Shown here: positions 38,264-48,568 of the stretch, one piece after another
Numbering within the stretch: the first letter of the stretch is position 1
Layout: each line of letters starts with the position of its first letter
Assembly: GCA_963682055.1 (NCBI GenBank)
Contig: OY821741.1
Location: 8,749,501-8,813,500 of the forward strand
Reading direction: 5' to 3'
DNA: 64,000 bases
From: Primula veris
Lineage: Eukaryota > Streptophyta > Magnoliopsida > Ericales > Primulaceae
The notes under the pieces: model-generated
The model's database searches: none
What the model was told of the DNA's origin: nothing
The model's input: the letters and a program-made list of their open reading frames with translations, nothing else
Position numbers and translations under genes: made by a program

Positions 38264-38468
38264 TATTAGATATGTTGGGTTATTTATGTTAGTTTATCAA
38301 ACTTATAGATGTAATTGCAGTATTTTAATTAATTTAGAAACACGTGCTTCTCACGTGTTTCCCTCTCTATAACTAACTATGTAAACTGCTTCATTTCGCA
38401 AGTAATCTACTATGAAAAATAACACATTCATTTTCTTGATTCTCTCTCTAAATATTTCGTTATTAACA
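38264..38468 (+). repeat. 3' LTR (205 bp)
   Basis: Partner of 33512-33713. It carries an extra ACG-type insertion giving ACACGTGCTTCTCACGTG. It ends TTAACA and is followed by TSD GAGTA. Confidence 0.9.
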
Positions 38469-38473
38469 GAGTA

Positions 38474-40360
38474 TAAGTTTTCATTTAATAATTACAAAAC
38501 TAACCAGAAGTTTGTTTAAAGTGTCAATTTTCGAAAAGATATGGTTCAGACTTACAAGAATACTCAATGTATCATTCGATTCTGCCTAGATTTTTATCAA
38601 ATTGTATCTCTGGCCAAATTCTGAAAAATAAAAAGAAAGATATGAATACACATAGCACCATTACACAACCCAATATAGACTGTACATATTTTGCATGTCT
38701 TACCTAGTACATGCTCATATTTTAAATAGGGATGTGGACTTGCATCGTCCTAATTCAGGAAAGATATACATTAAAAAAAAAAAAAAACTAGAAGCAGCAC
38801 TGCAGATTTTAAGCAGAAAAGCAATCAAGTTAAAGCTTGCAAGCTGAAACCGAACAAAGCTCTAATACTTATACATTAGATTAGATATACCGATTCGGTG
38901 TAACTTTCAAGTTCCCATTAGGATTGGCGGAGCTACGAATTCCTACGATTGTATAATGGTGGTGGCGAAAAGTCCTACAAAAATTGAATTCAAGCGCATG
39001 AAATATACAGGGGTGTGTGCTAATACGATATATTTAAAAATTTATATGTAAAGTATATGTAAAGTATATGTTGCGGATGAGTTTTCAGATAGGTATGACA
39101 TCAAAAACTTATTTAGCAAAAATACAAATATCTGATGTTTCTTTCCAAGAAATCAAAACATTTTAGTTCAAAAATTATATTTAGGGTCATACATTAATTA
39201 ACTAAATGTAACTTATCTTGGGCAAAGGTTGTGTCAAAAATATCCATGTAATATTTTTTGAACAAATCAAATTTGACACTATTTGAAATTATTGGTCAAT
39301 GATATTTTCATACATGATACATCCTAGAGGACAAAACTACATTTTTTCCTCACTACTCTCATAACAAGTGTATGAAAATTATGAATTTTTTTTATATTTT
39401 CAATCATTTATTTTCACTAAAATATGTTAAAAGGATTATTTGCACCCTCATTTTCTTTTATTTCCCTTAATATAATAAATTATGTAAATTCAGCATCATG
39501 CATAAATCACATTCGTGGCCTGGCACTGAGTATAAAAGGTGTGTAAATAATTATTTAAAATTTTTTCCGCGCGTATACTAAATATCTAAGTACTAACAAA
39601 AGGTATAGTAGTTTTGATTATAAATTAGTTATAGATAAATTGTATAAATTAATAAATGACAAATTCCTTCTTATATACTCCACATTCGCCTATTCGGTAT
39701 GCTTCAAAAAAAAAAAACATATTTCCATATTCGGTATGTTTAAAAAAAAAAAATTGTTTGAAAAAGGCGTTACGTTTGCTAGACCAAATTATGTGTTTTT
39801 AACGATTTGGTTAATCACATTTTAATATATGAAACTATTAAAATAAAAAATATACTTAAATAAAAAGGATTGTATCTCATATGATAGACTGATTACATTG
39901 TATGCTAGAGGTAGAATGTTCGATTTTCATCACTTGCATTTGATATAAATTAATTTATATTTTAGTGTTAAAAAAAAATCATGTTATATAATATAAAATA
40001 TAAATTAATTTAAAAAATTGGGTCGCGTCGGGACGGAATACCCGACGAAATTAAAATTGCCACCCGATCCTATCGGGTTGGGACAAAACCCGGGTTGGGA
40101 AATTTTCCGGGTCGGGTTTCCCAGCCCTATTGAAAACTAAAAACTTGAGCTAAATTATTAAAAGGACCCTCGTTTCCAATAATTCTTAGTTCAGTCTATT
40201 CTTTTCTCAGTTTAATGGAATTGATCTTTGGTTGGATTAGCTCATCAGCCCAATACTTTTGTAAATTTTATAAAATGCTTTCTCTTTAATTTACGGACGG
40301 TCTAGTTGCGGAAAATATATGGGAAAATTTATCTATGGTTAAAAAAAATAAAAACAGATT
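38474..40360. other. AT-rich spacer between copia and MULE
   Basis: No gene seen. At 40020-40130 there is a GC-richer block of GGGTCGGG/CCCGAC motifs ending CAGCCCT, similar in style to 8240-8410. Both look like ends of small non-autonomous DNA transposons but have no resolved TSD. Confidence 0.4.
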
Positions 40361-40369
40361 TATTTAAAT

Positions 40370-40490
40370 GGGGTAATTCCCTATAAGTAACTTATAGCAA
40401 ATTATATTCCTCCTAGTTATCTTGATAATTTCACATTTCCTCATAGGTACCACTCTTTAATTATTTAGTATATTTACTTAATTGTCATAC
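40370..40490 (+). repeat. Left terminal inverted repeat of the MULE
   Basis: Begins GGGGTAATTCCCTATAAGTA. The reverse complement of the right end reads CAAATAATGCCCAATATGTA with the same spacing. The best-conserved part is about 40400-40480. Confidence 0.8.
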
Positions 40491-40558
40491 AAACCAAAAT
40501 ATAATATACATATTGAGGTTGGATTAATTAACAGCAAATTATCTGAAAAAACGCTGTA

Positions 40559-40619
40559 ACCGTAGATTAAATCTACGGTTTACAGTGAATCACTGTAAAC
40601 CGTAGATTTAATCTACGGT
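40559..40619. repeat. Perfect 61-bp hairpin of ACCGTAGATT units
   Basis: Arms 40559-40587 and 40591-40619 are exact reverse complements (29 bp each) around the 3-bp loop AAT. Each arm itself contains the near-palindrome ACCGTAGATTAAATCTACGG. The upstream context CTGAAAAAACGCTG also accompanies the palindrome at the other end of the element (49356-49395). It is followed by three diverged 28-bp units ending AGTCCCTG (to 40710). Confidence 0.9.
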
Positions 40620-40739
40620 CTGTGTAATTTCTGCAGAAATTACACCGTCAGTCCCTGCTTTTAAAAATTACACAGTCAGTCCCTGCGCGAAAATTACACA
40701 GACAGTCCCTGAAAAAACAGAATGTTACGTTTTTTTAAA

Positions 40740-41966
40740 AAAAAATAAACTTTTATTCTACACTCTCTCTCTTTCTCTCAAAAACCCCCAATTTTCAACC
40801 CAAAAAATCACCCAAATCAATCAACCACAATAAGTATCAACTTTCTTAACAAAAAACCCCAAATCATCAATCAAATTTATCCATAATTCAAGGGTATATC
40901 TTTTATTCTCTAATTTATTATTTATTTTGTGTAATTTCAATTTGTAAAATAGGAAAAAATATATAAAATATGCAAATTGATTATTCACTTATCTATATAT
41001 AATTGTTTGTTGTTTGTTTATATTAATTATAGAAATTATAATAATTGTTGATATTTGTCCCATTTTTGCATGTTTTTTTTTTGTGTAATTTTAATTTGTA
41101 AACTAGGAAAAAATATATAAAATATGCAAAACCATAATTCACTTAGCTATATATAATTGTTTGTTGTTTGTTTATATTAATTATAGAAATTATAATAATT
41201 GTTGATATTTGTCCCATTTTTGCATGTTTTTTTATTTTGTGTTTGGTTAATTTCAATTGTTGATAATTGTTGATAATGTGTTTGATTATGATTAAAAAAT
41301 TGAGTTATGATTGTTTGGTTTATGATTAAATGTGTGTTTGCTTATGATTAAAAAATTGAGTTATTATTGTTTGGTTTATGATTAAATGTGTGTTTGGTTA
41401 TGATTAAAAAATTGAGTTATTATTGTTTGGTTTATGATTAAATGTGTGTTTGGTTATGATTAAAAAATTGAGTTATTATTGTTTGGTTTATGATTAAATG
41501 TGTGTTTGGTTATGATTAAAAAATTGAGTTATTATTGTTTGGTTTTATGATTAAATGTGTTTGGTTATGATTAAAAAATTGAGTTATTATTGTTTGGTTT
41601 TATGATTAAATGTGTTTGGTTATGATTAAAAAATTGAGTTATTATTGTTTGGTTTTATGATTAAATGTGTTTGGTTATGATTAAAAAATTGAGTTATTAT
41701 TGTTTGATTTATGATTAAATGTGTTTGGTTATGATTAAAAAATTGAGTTATCATTGTTTGGTTATCATTAATTGGTTATCATTGAGTTATCATTGTTTGG
41801 TTATCATTAATTGGTTATCATTGAGTTATCATTGTTTGGTTATCATTGTTTGGTTATAATTGGTTATTAATTGGTTATGTTATCATTGTTTGGTTATAAT
41901 TGATTATTAATTGGTTATGTTATCATTGTTTGGTTATCATTAATTGAGTTATATTTGGTTATCATA
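40740..41966 (+). other. Leader, probable 5' UTR intron and minisatellite upstream of the PMD gene
   Basis: A CT-rich leader (about 40760-40890) runs to a donor-like CAAGG/GTATATC at about 40892. The next good acceptor is ATCATAG at about 41967, just before the PMD start codon, implying a roughly 1.07-kb leader intron. Its contents are a 154-bp direct duplication (units at about 40929 and 41083), about nine units of a roughly 56-bp repeat (TATGATTAAAAAATTGAGTT ATTATTGTTTGG, 41290-41755), then a shorter TTATCATTGTTTGG repeat (41755-41960). Confidence 0.6.
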
Positions 41967-41972
41967 GTTAGG

Positions 41973-44298
41973 ATGGCAGACCCAGGTCCACATATTAAAG
42001 GCAGGTTAGACATTTTACGATAGACCGGTCACATTTCTAATCAGACTTGGGATGCTGGAAGAGAAGCGGGTAGAGGAGATGCCAATAAGATTAGGGTTTA
42101 TAATTATAGTTGGCAGATACCGACGCCGAAAAGGGTAGTTCAAAATATGATTAGGGCTGGTTTTTACGGTATCCACACTATAGGTAATTATACCGTAGAC
42201 CGAGGCTTGGTTACAGCCTTAGTTGATAGGTGGCGTGATGAGTCGCACACGTTCCATTTTGTCGGTGGAGAGTTGGGGATATCTTTACAGGATGTAGAGA
42301 TTATGCTTGGTCTCAGGGTTGATGGTCTTGCTGTTACCCGGTCAGAGCGGAATGACACCAAGGCGAGCAGGTTGGATATGATTGAGAGTTTGTTGGGTGT
42401 TAGACCTGCTGACCATCAAGTCGATACACACTGTTTGACAGTTAGACTTGATTGGATGTTACACACCTTCAGTGAATTACCCCCCAACCCTACTGAGGAT
42501 CGTTTGCTATATCAGTCTAGGGCTGCCATGCTATTATTACTGGGGGCACATGTGTTTTCGGATAAGGGCAGTGATCAGATTCCACTATGGCCTCTGCCAT
42601 TTCTGGAGGATTTTGACACATGTGCTGAGTATAGTTGGGGATCAGCTCTTCTGGCCTGGTTAGAGGCTAATCTATGCAGGGTGGTACGTTGTAAGACAAG
42701 CGGAGTAAGCGGGGCGGTGATGTTTCTGGATATGTGGGCAATTACCAGACTACTGCCGGTTAGACCATGTGAAGAGCTGCCGGAAGATATCGAGCCACCT
42801 GAGGGCTGGCCTAGGTTCCCCCTCGGTTACAGGTATGATATTTATTTAGTTTTTGTATTGGATTTGCGTTTTTATATTATTGTGTCATCTATCATTTACT
42901 TAGCTGTCGATTATATTTATTGTTTATCGGGTTTTGTTTGTATATTACAGATGGAAGATGTGGAGGCAAACTAACCTTACGCCATATGTCTACGGACATA
43001 ATGTGGTCCACATACGTGACCAGTTTGACAATATGTCGCCTGAACAGGTAAATTTTAACTTTGTATATGTTTACATTGGTCTTATGTTCGCAGAATTTAT
43101 TACTAGTATTTTTAAACCATTGTTTATATATTCTAATTTTGCTGATTACAGATAGTGTGGCAACCTTACGGGAATCTCAATCAGTATCCGGAATACTGTA
43201 TGCGGGACGGTTATATGTGGCATTGTTCTGTGCCTCTCATTTGTAATGAGAAGATTGAGTACCACCCCGCGGACAGGTTCATGAGACAGTTCGGTTTTGT
43301 GCAGGGGATCCCTACATATATTTGGAAACCCAGACAGGGTCACGGCAAGGATAGAAGATATGGGATTGGGCAAAAACACGACTGGCCTTTACTTTGTGGA
43401 GAGTTTATAGCCGTGTGGAATGACCGCCACACCCATCTTATTAACGGCGAATTTGGCACGGGGACGTCACCGGATTACATGAGATGGTATAGAGAGAGGA
43501 CCCGCATCTTTATAAACCCACCTGAACTTGCCCCGCCATCTCACGGTTTCCGGGAGCATACGGGGTTGTTCAATAAAATGGTAACAACTAATTAAAGTTC
43601 ATTAATATTTGATTGTTATTTTTCTGTTTGTATATTTCAATACTTATAAAACGTTTTTTATTGGTTTTTTTTTTCAGAAAGCGGTATTGCGCCGCAATTT
43701 CAAATCGTTCAAACGGGCAAAAATGAAAACGGAAGTGGACTTACTACGAAAGGACTTCGCTGAAATGGGAATGAATCCGTATGGGTCAGCTGATGAACAG
43801 TCGGATGCGGAGGATGACGATGACGACGATGATGACGATGGTGATGACGACCTACGTTACGACCCAACAACTTACACTAGGGCTTCAAGTTGTCGGCGTC
43901 CCGACGAAAGAGGCAGAGGGGAAGGCGAATCTAGTAGCGGCGGGCGTAGCCGGGGTAGAAGATCGACTGGAGGTCGACCCCCGACTACAGATCAGGGTCC
44001 GGGTCCGAGTTCAAGCGGTCATGGTCGTCGTGCTTCTTTTGCTGGGTCGGAGTACGTTCAGGATGATGTTCCGTTCGATTATCATAGTCAGCATTCAACC
44101 GACAGTTGGAGTCGCGGATTAGCACTTACATCCCACGAGCGTGCTCCGTATCCAGAATCGCAGCATCGACAGAGACGGCGTACGGAGCTAAACGAAATCG
44201 AAGAGTCTACTGAGCCGTCATCGGATAGATTAACATCGGCCGGAAAGATGCTCCCTACGTCCAACTTTAAATCATTTAGTCGTTACAAAAAAAAATAA
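41973..44298 (+). CDS. Plant mobile domain (PMD/MAIN-like) gene with one early stop codon
   Basis: Four exons join in phase: 41973-42832, 42951-43047, 43152-43580 and 43678-44298, all GT-AG, giving 668 codons. It starts MADPGPHIKGR, a familiar PMD-type opening. TAG replaces codon 17 (42021-42023). The next in-frame Met is at 42147. PMD signatures: FHFVGGELGISLQDVEIMLG in exon 1, RWKMWRQTNLTPYVYGHNVV across the first junction, then WQPYGNLNQYPEYCMRDG and ADRFMRQFGFVQGIP in exon 3. Exon 4 (residue 463 on) is a basic then acidic disordered tail with a run of nine Asp and Arg/Ser/Gly-rich sequence, possibly nuclear. PMD proteins are known both as host factors in silencing and division and as passengers of transposons. 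This copy lies inside a MULE, so a role with the element is inferred. Apart from the stop it is intact. Confidence 0.85.
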
Positions 44299-44483
44299 AT
44301 GCACATTTGTGTTTTTTGTAAATGTTTTTTGTATTTGATTTCTATGTGTGATTTGTAAGTTTTATTCTTAGCTGAGTTGGAATATTATAAATTCGTAAGA
44401 TTAATTTGAGTCGTATGTTTGATTTGTATGTTTCTAAAAAATATTATGTATTTTAATTGATAGGACCAATATTGAGTTTTTAC

Positions 44484-44772
44484 AAACCCTAAACCCTAAA
44501 CCCTAAACCCTAAACCCTAAATTACAAACCCTATACCCAAATTACAAACCCTAAACCCTAAATCCTAAATTACAAATCCTAAACCCTAAACCCTAAACCC
44601 TAAACCCTAAGCCCTAAACCCTAAATTACAAACCCTAACCCAAAATTACAAACCCTAAACCTTAAACCCTAAATTACAAACCCTAAACCCTAAATCCTAA
44701 ACCCTAAACCCTAAATTACAAATTACAAACCCTAAACCCTAAACCCTAAATCCTAAACCCTAAACCCTAAAT
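44484..44772. repeat. Degenerate telomere-type (CCCTAAA)n tract
   Basis: About 290 bp of AAACCCT units mixed with AAATTAC variants, between the PMD stop codon and the transposase promoter region. The unit matches the common plant telomere repeat, but the interspersed variants show local slippage expansion rather than a fresh telomere fragment. Confidence 0.9.
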
Positions 44773-44779
44773 ATTCTGA

Positions 44780-44905
44780 AATATACATACAAACCGTACA
44801 TTTAATATACGATTTGTACAGATTTCATACAAACCGTACATTAAATGTACGGTTTGCATGTATTCTGTGCAAATCGTAAAATAAATGTACGGTTTGTACC
44901 CCTGA
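44780..44905. repeat. Three CATACAAACCGTAC palindromic units
   Basis: Inverted motifs (ACAAACCGTACATT... AATGTACGGTTTG) at 44789-44900 that share the AAACCGTA/TACGGTTT core with the hairpins at 40559, 45327, 45504 and 49356. Confidence 0.75.
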
Positions 44906-44971
44906 TTTAAGCAGCGTCATTTTACAAATGTACTTTTTGCACTGAATCACCGTTAATAACGTAAAAAAAAA

Positions 44972-45542
44972 ACTACAAACCGTAAAAATAATCTACGTTT
45001 TGTAGTGTAAATGACATTGGATACCATATCTATCAAAATAATTCCGACAAGACCTTATCACTTTTGAATTATTATGATTTGACAACCCTATCCGAAAATA
45101 ACTATTCAATGCATTATTAAAGTTTGGAAATGACTACACCAAAAAAAAACTACAAACCGTAAAAATAATCTACGTTTTGTAGTGTAAATGACATTGGATA
45201 CCATATCTATCAAAATAATTCCGACAAGACCTTATCACTTTTGAATTATTATGATTTGACAACCCTATCTGAAAATACCTACTCAATGCATTATTAAAGT
45301 TTGGAAATGACTACACCAAAAAAAACACTACAAACCGTAAAAGTAATCTACGGTTTGTAGTGTAAATGACATTGGATACCATATCTATCAAAATAAATCC
45401 GACAACACCTTATCACTTTTGAATTATTATGATTTGACAACCCTATCCGAAAATGACTACTCAATGCATTATTAAAGTTTGGAAATGACTACACCAAAAA
45501 TTCACTACAAACCGTTAAAGTAATCTACGGTTTGTAGTGTAA
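44972..45542 (+). repeat. 177-bp tandem repeat upstream of the transposase
   Basis: Units start at 44972, 45149, 45327 and 45504 (periods 177, 178, 177), giving three full units and a partial fourth. Each unit starts with an inverted repeat of 13-bp arms: CACTACAAACCGT, an 11-bp loop, ACGGTTTGTAGTG. The last two units keep perfect stems and the first two have one mismatch. Position next to the transposase promoter suggests a regulatory or transposase-binding role, by analogy only. Confidence 0.9.
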
Positions 45543-45548
45543 ATTAAC

Positions 45549-45562
45549 ACTATAAATATGAC
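45549..45562 (+). promoter_or_regulatory. Probable TATA box of the transposase gene
   Basis: CACTATAAATATG lies about 125 bp before the ATG at 45676 and right after the last 177-bp repeat. The leader between them has no ATG. Confidence 0.45.
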
Positions 45563-45675
45563 TCCATTTTGCCAATTCTAACAAACCATAAAATCAAACA
45601 CAAACACATTTCGGAAATCCCTAAAAAAATCCTCATTTCTCCCCAATAAAATATATAAACAACCACTTTTCGAAA

Positions 45676-47631
45676 ATGAATTACAACTATGGTTATGACA
45701 ACAACCAATGGAATAACAACAACAATGCGAATTCATCCAGTGGCTCAAACGATGAGCTAACTGATTATTCAGAGCACTTTGAAGTTGATGAATTGACTTG
45801 GGAAACAAGGGATGAAATGCTTGCTGATCTTGCTGATGTGGCTGGGAATTGGGGTTTCATCCTTACGATTCGTAGGTCTGGAGGGGGTGATGGGAGCAGA
45901 ACACCGTATGTTGATATTGTGTGTGATAAATCGGGGGTTTACGAAAAAAAGAAACCATCTTCCGTAAATTCAGGTACAAAGAAAAAAGACTGTCCATTTT
46001 TCATTAAAAGTTACGTAGTTAATGGTGAATGGATGTGTCACGTAGAAAATGGACAACATAACCACCCACCTCCAACTTACCTCCAAGGGCAAGCACGACG
46101 TGCTCGTTTAACCCAAGATGAAAAAGAAATTGTTAAAACTTTAAGGCAAAGTAGTTTTAAAGTTGGTGCAATATTAGAGGCCATTAAAAATCGAAATCCT
46201 GACAATGTATCAAACACTAAAACGATACATAATTTTTTGGCCGGACTGAAATTTAAAGAACGAGATGGTAGAAACCCGATACAGGAACTTTTTAATTTGT
46301 TGGATAGACATCGCTACACATTCTACTATAATATGAACCCATCAACCCATTGCCTTGAGAACTTGTTTTTTGCACACCCCGATTCTATAAGGATGTTCAA
46401 AGCTTTTCCTGATGTCTTGTTAATGGATTGTACATATAGGACAAACCGTTTTAATATGTCATTTCTAGAAGTCGTAGGAATGACATCAACGAACCAAACA
46501 TATTGTTTAGGTTTTGTTTTCATGAGTGACGAGACAAAGGAAAGTTATATATGGGCATTGGAAAATTTTAAAGTTACATTGGAGGGGTGTATACTACCTA
46601 GGGTGTTTGTAACCGACAGAGAAATGGCCTTATCAAATGCTTTGTCCGTTGTTTTTCCCGATTCTCATCATATTTTGTGCACTTTTCATATTGCAAAAAA
46701 TGTTTTGAAAAACTGCCGTAAAAAGATCCCTGACGAGGAGTGGCAAACGTTTCTAGATGATTGGGGTTTATTGGTTGATTCTGAGTCAATAGAGGAGTAC
46801 AATCATAACCGAACTAATTTCAATTCCTCTTACAAATCGTACCCTGCTGTGATTAAGTATGTAGACAAGCTTTTAAATGATTATGCTGAAAAGTTTGTTG
46901 CATGCTATACCAACCATACAACACATCTAGATAACAGAACTAGCAATCGAGCCGAACAACAACATGCTAAGCTGAAAAGATCCCTTTCCACAAATACTGG
47001 CACGCTTGAAACCGTTTGGGTAGAGGTCAATAGAATTCTAGAAAAACAGTTTGAGGATATTAAGATGAAGTTGGATAAATGCAAGTCTTATTTTCCACAT
47101 TCTGAACGAACACCTCTGTTTATAAATCTTAGGTCGTATATCACACACTATTCCTTTGATTTATTATTCCAAGAACACAAAAAATGTAGTGGCCAGGCTG
47201 ATGAGAATTGTTCTTGCAGTTTCAAATTGTCTCACGGTTTACCTTGTCATCATATTATGAGTGAACATATTTTATTCGGGAAGCCTCTTCCTCTAGAATA
47301 TATTCATCCATTCTGGAAAAAATTAGACGTAATTGATGATAATGGGAACACCGATGATTATGGGGTAGAGGATGATCTAGAAGAGTTTAAAAGTGTTTAT
47401 GCTAGCAAAACTAATGTTGAAAAACGGCGTATGAAAACACAACTCCGAGAGATAACCGTACCAGCCAGAACATCCATCAGTGACCCCGAAGTGAGAGTAA
47501 ATAGGGGGAGACCTAGAAAAGGCGACAAATCTAGTAAGAGGGATAAGTCGGGATGGGAGTATGTGGAGGAACAGAGTGCTGGTGCTAGTAGGGACAAGGG
47601 CAAAGGCAAGGCGATGAAACACCGGAGGTAA
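45676..47631 (+). CDS. MULE transposase (mudrA/FAR1-like), 651 aa
   Basis: Single open exon. N-terminus is Asn-rich. A FAR1/WRKY-GCM1-type zinc finger spans about residues 78-131 (C83, C106, H128, H130). The MULE DDE catalytic core spans about 235-435: D251 in LLMDCTYRTNRF, D314 in VFVTDREMALSNAL, E427 in NRAEQQHAKLK, plus the C335/H338 pair in CTFHI usual for this superfamily. A SWIM finger CxC...CxH is at C512, C514, C524, H526. The C-terminus is basic and Gly/Lys-rich. All expected domains are present, so it looks catalytically intact. It should bind the element ends in the nucleus and cut and join DNA. The reading ends at TAA (47629-47631), exactly where the next frame continues toward the OTU module. 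Confidence 0.93.
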   Translation: MNYNYGYDNNQWNNNNNANSSSGSNDELTDYSEHFEVDELTWETRDEMLADLADVAGNWGFILTIRRSGGGDGSRTPYVDIVCDKSGVYEKKKPSSVNSGTKKKDCPFFIKSYVVNGEWMCHVENGQHNHPPPTYLQGQARRARLTQDEKEIVKTLRQSSFKVGAILEAIKNRNPDNVSNTKTIHNFLAGLKFKERDGRNPIQELFNLLDRHRYTFYYNMNPSTHCLENLFFAHPDSIRMFKAFPDVLLMDCTYRTNRFNMSFLEVVGMTSTNQTYCLGFVFMSDETKESYIWALENFKVTLEGCILPRVFVTDREMALSNALSVVFPDSHHILCTFHIAKNVLKNCRKKIPDEEWQTFLDDWGLLVDSESIEEYNHNRTNFNSSYKSYPAVIKYVDKLLNDYAEKFVACYTNHTTHLDNRTSNRAEQQHAKLKRSLSTNTGTLETVWVEVNRILEKQFEDIKMKLDKCKSYFPHSERTPLFINLRSYITHYSFDLLFQEHKKCSGQADENCSCSFKLSHGLPCHHIMSEHILFGKPLPLEYIHPFWKKLDVIDDNGNTDDYGVEDDLEEFKSVYASKTNVEKRRMKTQLREITVPARTSISDPEVRVNRGRPRKGDKSSKRDKSGWEYVEEQSAGASRDKGKGKAMKHRR

Positions 47632-48377
47632 GGGTAAACCCAACTAGGAGGCCGCGAAACCAGAACCCTAAACCCACCCCCAATAGGCCAACCTTCCTGT
47701 ACAGTGACCAAATATGGGTCATGTTACATAGTTACATCGAAACAGTTTATGATGTGCGTGGGGATGGTAACTGTGGGTTCCGGGTACTGGCAAATGCGAC
47801 GGGTAAACAGCATGGGGAAGATGATTGGTATGCGGTAAGATGTGAGTTGTTTCAAGAGCTGCAGCAAATGAAAGGTGTTTATTATGAGCTGTTTGAGAAT
47901 GTTGGCTTTGAAGCTTACCGGTATGATTATATTTTATCAAGTTTAAATTTTTATCATCCTACAAATCCCGCACCTACTGACAAATGGATGAGATTTCCGT
48001 CTTATGGGTTTTTAATTGCTTCTCATTACAATATTCCAATTGTATTGTTGTCCTCATGGCAAAATAATGATGGAGGGGTAAACGTGTGGAACAGTACTTT
48101 TTTACCTCTTTATACTGGTCCGCCTCGGGGAACGACAAATTACATCCCAACTGTAATGGTGTTCGTCAACAGTTGTCACTATGCTCAGGTTATTCCAAAA
48201 GAAGAAGGGATCTTCCCAATGCCAGGAATTATAGCACGGTGGGAACAAACACGCACTGAGACAGATGCACCATGGAAGGAACTTTTTCGACCAAATTTCA
48301 AGTTATATATGGCGTTGGAAAAGCAATCGGGAAAGCAAAAAGCAAATCAAGAAGAACCTATAGACCTAAGTCCATAA
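47607..48377 (+). CDS. OTU-family cysteine protease module (transposase C-terminal fusion, out of frame)
   Basis: From the first ATG (47721) the ORF is 218 codons. OTU motifs: DGNC (D15, C18, catalytic Cys) in DVRGDGNCGFRVLA, a middle block WMRFPSYGFLIASHYNIP, and catalytic-type His153 in NSCHYAQV. The same frame is open upstream to about 47607, reading DETPEVRVNPTRRPRNQN and then FLYSDQIW. This overlaps the end of the transposase in a different frame. The simplest reading is an original transposase-OTU fusion split by a one-base deletion near AAGGCGATGAA (47608-47618). OTU enzymes remove ubiquitin-like modifiers; in a transposon this could protect the transposase or silence host control (inference). 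If translated alone it would need the internal ATG at 47721. Confidence 0.8.
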   Translation, partial: QGDETPEVRVNPTRRPRNQNPKPTPNRPTFLYSDQIWVMLHSYIETVYDVRGDGNCGFRVLANATGKQHGEDDWYAVRCELFQELQQMKGVYYELFENVGFEAYRYDYILSSLNFYHPTNPAPTDKWMRFPSYGFLIASHYNIPIVLLSSWQNNDGGVNVWNSTFLPLYTGPPRGTTNYIPTVMVFVNSCHYAQVIPKEEGIFPMPGIIARWEQTRTETDAPWKELFRPNFKLYMALEKQSGKQKANQEEPIDLSP

Positions 48378-48568
48378 TCAGTTTTTTATTTTTAATTTTA
48401 TGTAAATTACTATTTTTTCCAAGTTGTTGTAAATTTATATGATGTAAACAAATGTTTAATAAATTTGTTTTATGAAATTTAGTTCATGTAATTTAGTTCA
48501 TGTTTGCATATTGGGTTAATTTCTTTTATGAAATTTATATAATTTATGATTGTTTCATTCAAGAAAAT

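Larger units (their letters stand above)
33512..38468 (+). mobile_element. Full-length Ty1/copia element, 4.96 kb, dead
   Basis: 5-bp duplication GAGTA (33507-33511 and 38469-38473). LTRs are 33512-33713 and 38264-38468, about 94% identical by eye (about 12 substitutions and one 3-4 bp indel). PBS TGGTATCAGAGC is at 33714 (tRNA-Met type) and a polypurine tract (GAGAGGG) precedes the 3' LTR. Size and short LTRs fit the Ale/Retrofit group, which I infer only. Both LTRs begin TATTAGATATG instead of the usual TG. The flanks show it landed in the second unit of a roughly 99-bp tandem duplication (GGTATAAGTTTTCATTTAAT occurs at about 33421 and directly after the 3' TSD). Confidence 0.93.

Noticed and set aside
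47628..47744. A spliced junction joining transposase to OTU (donor GTAAGG at 47628)
   Set aside because: The best acceptor (AAACAG at about 47744) leads straight into a TGA in the required phase, and the skipped linker reads as good protein.
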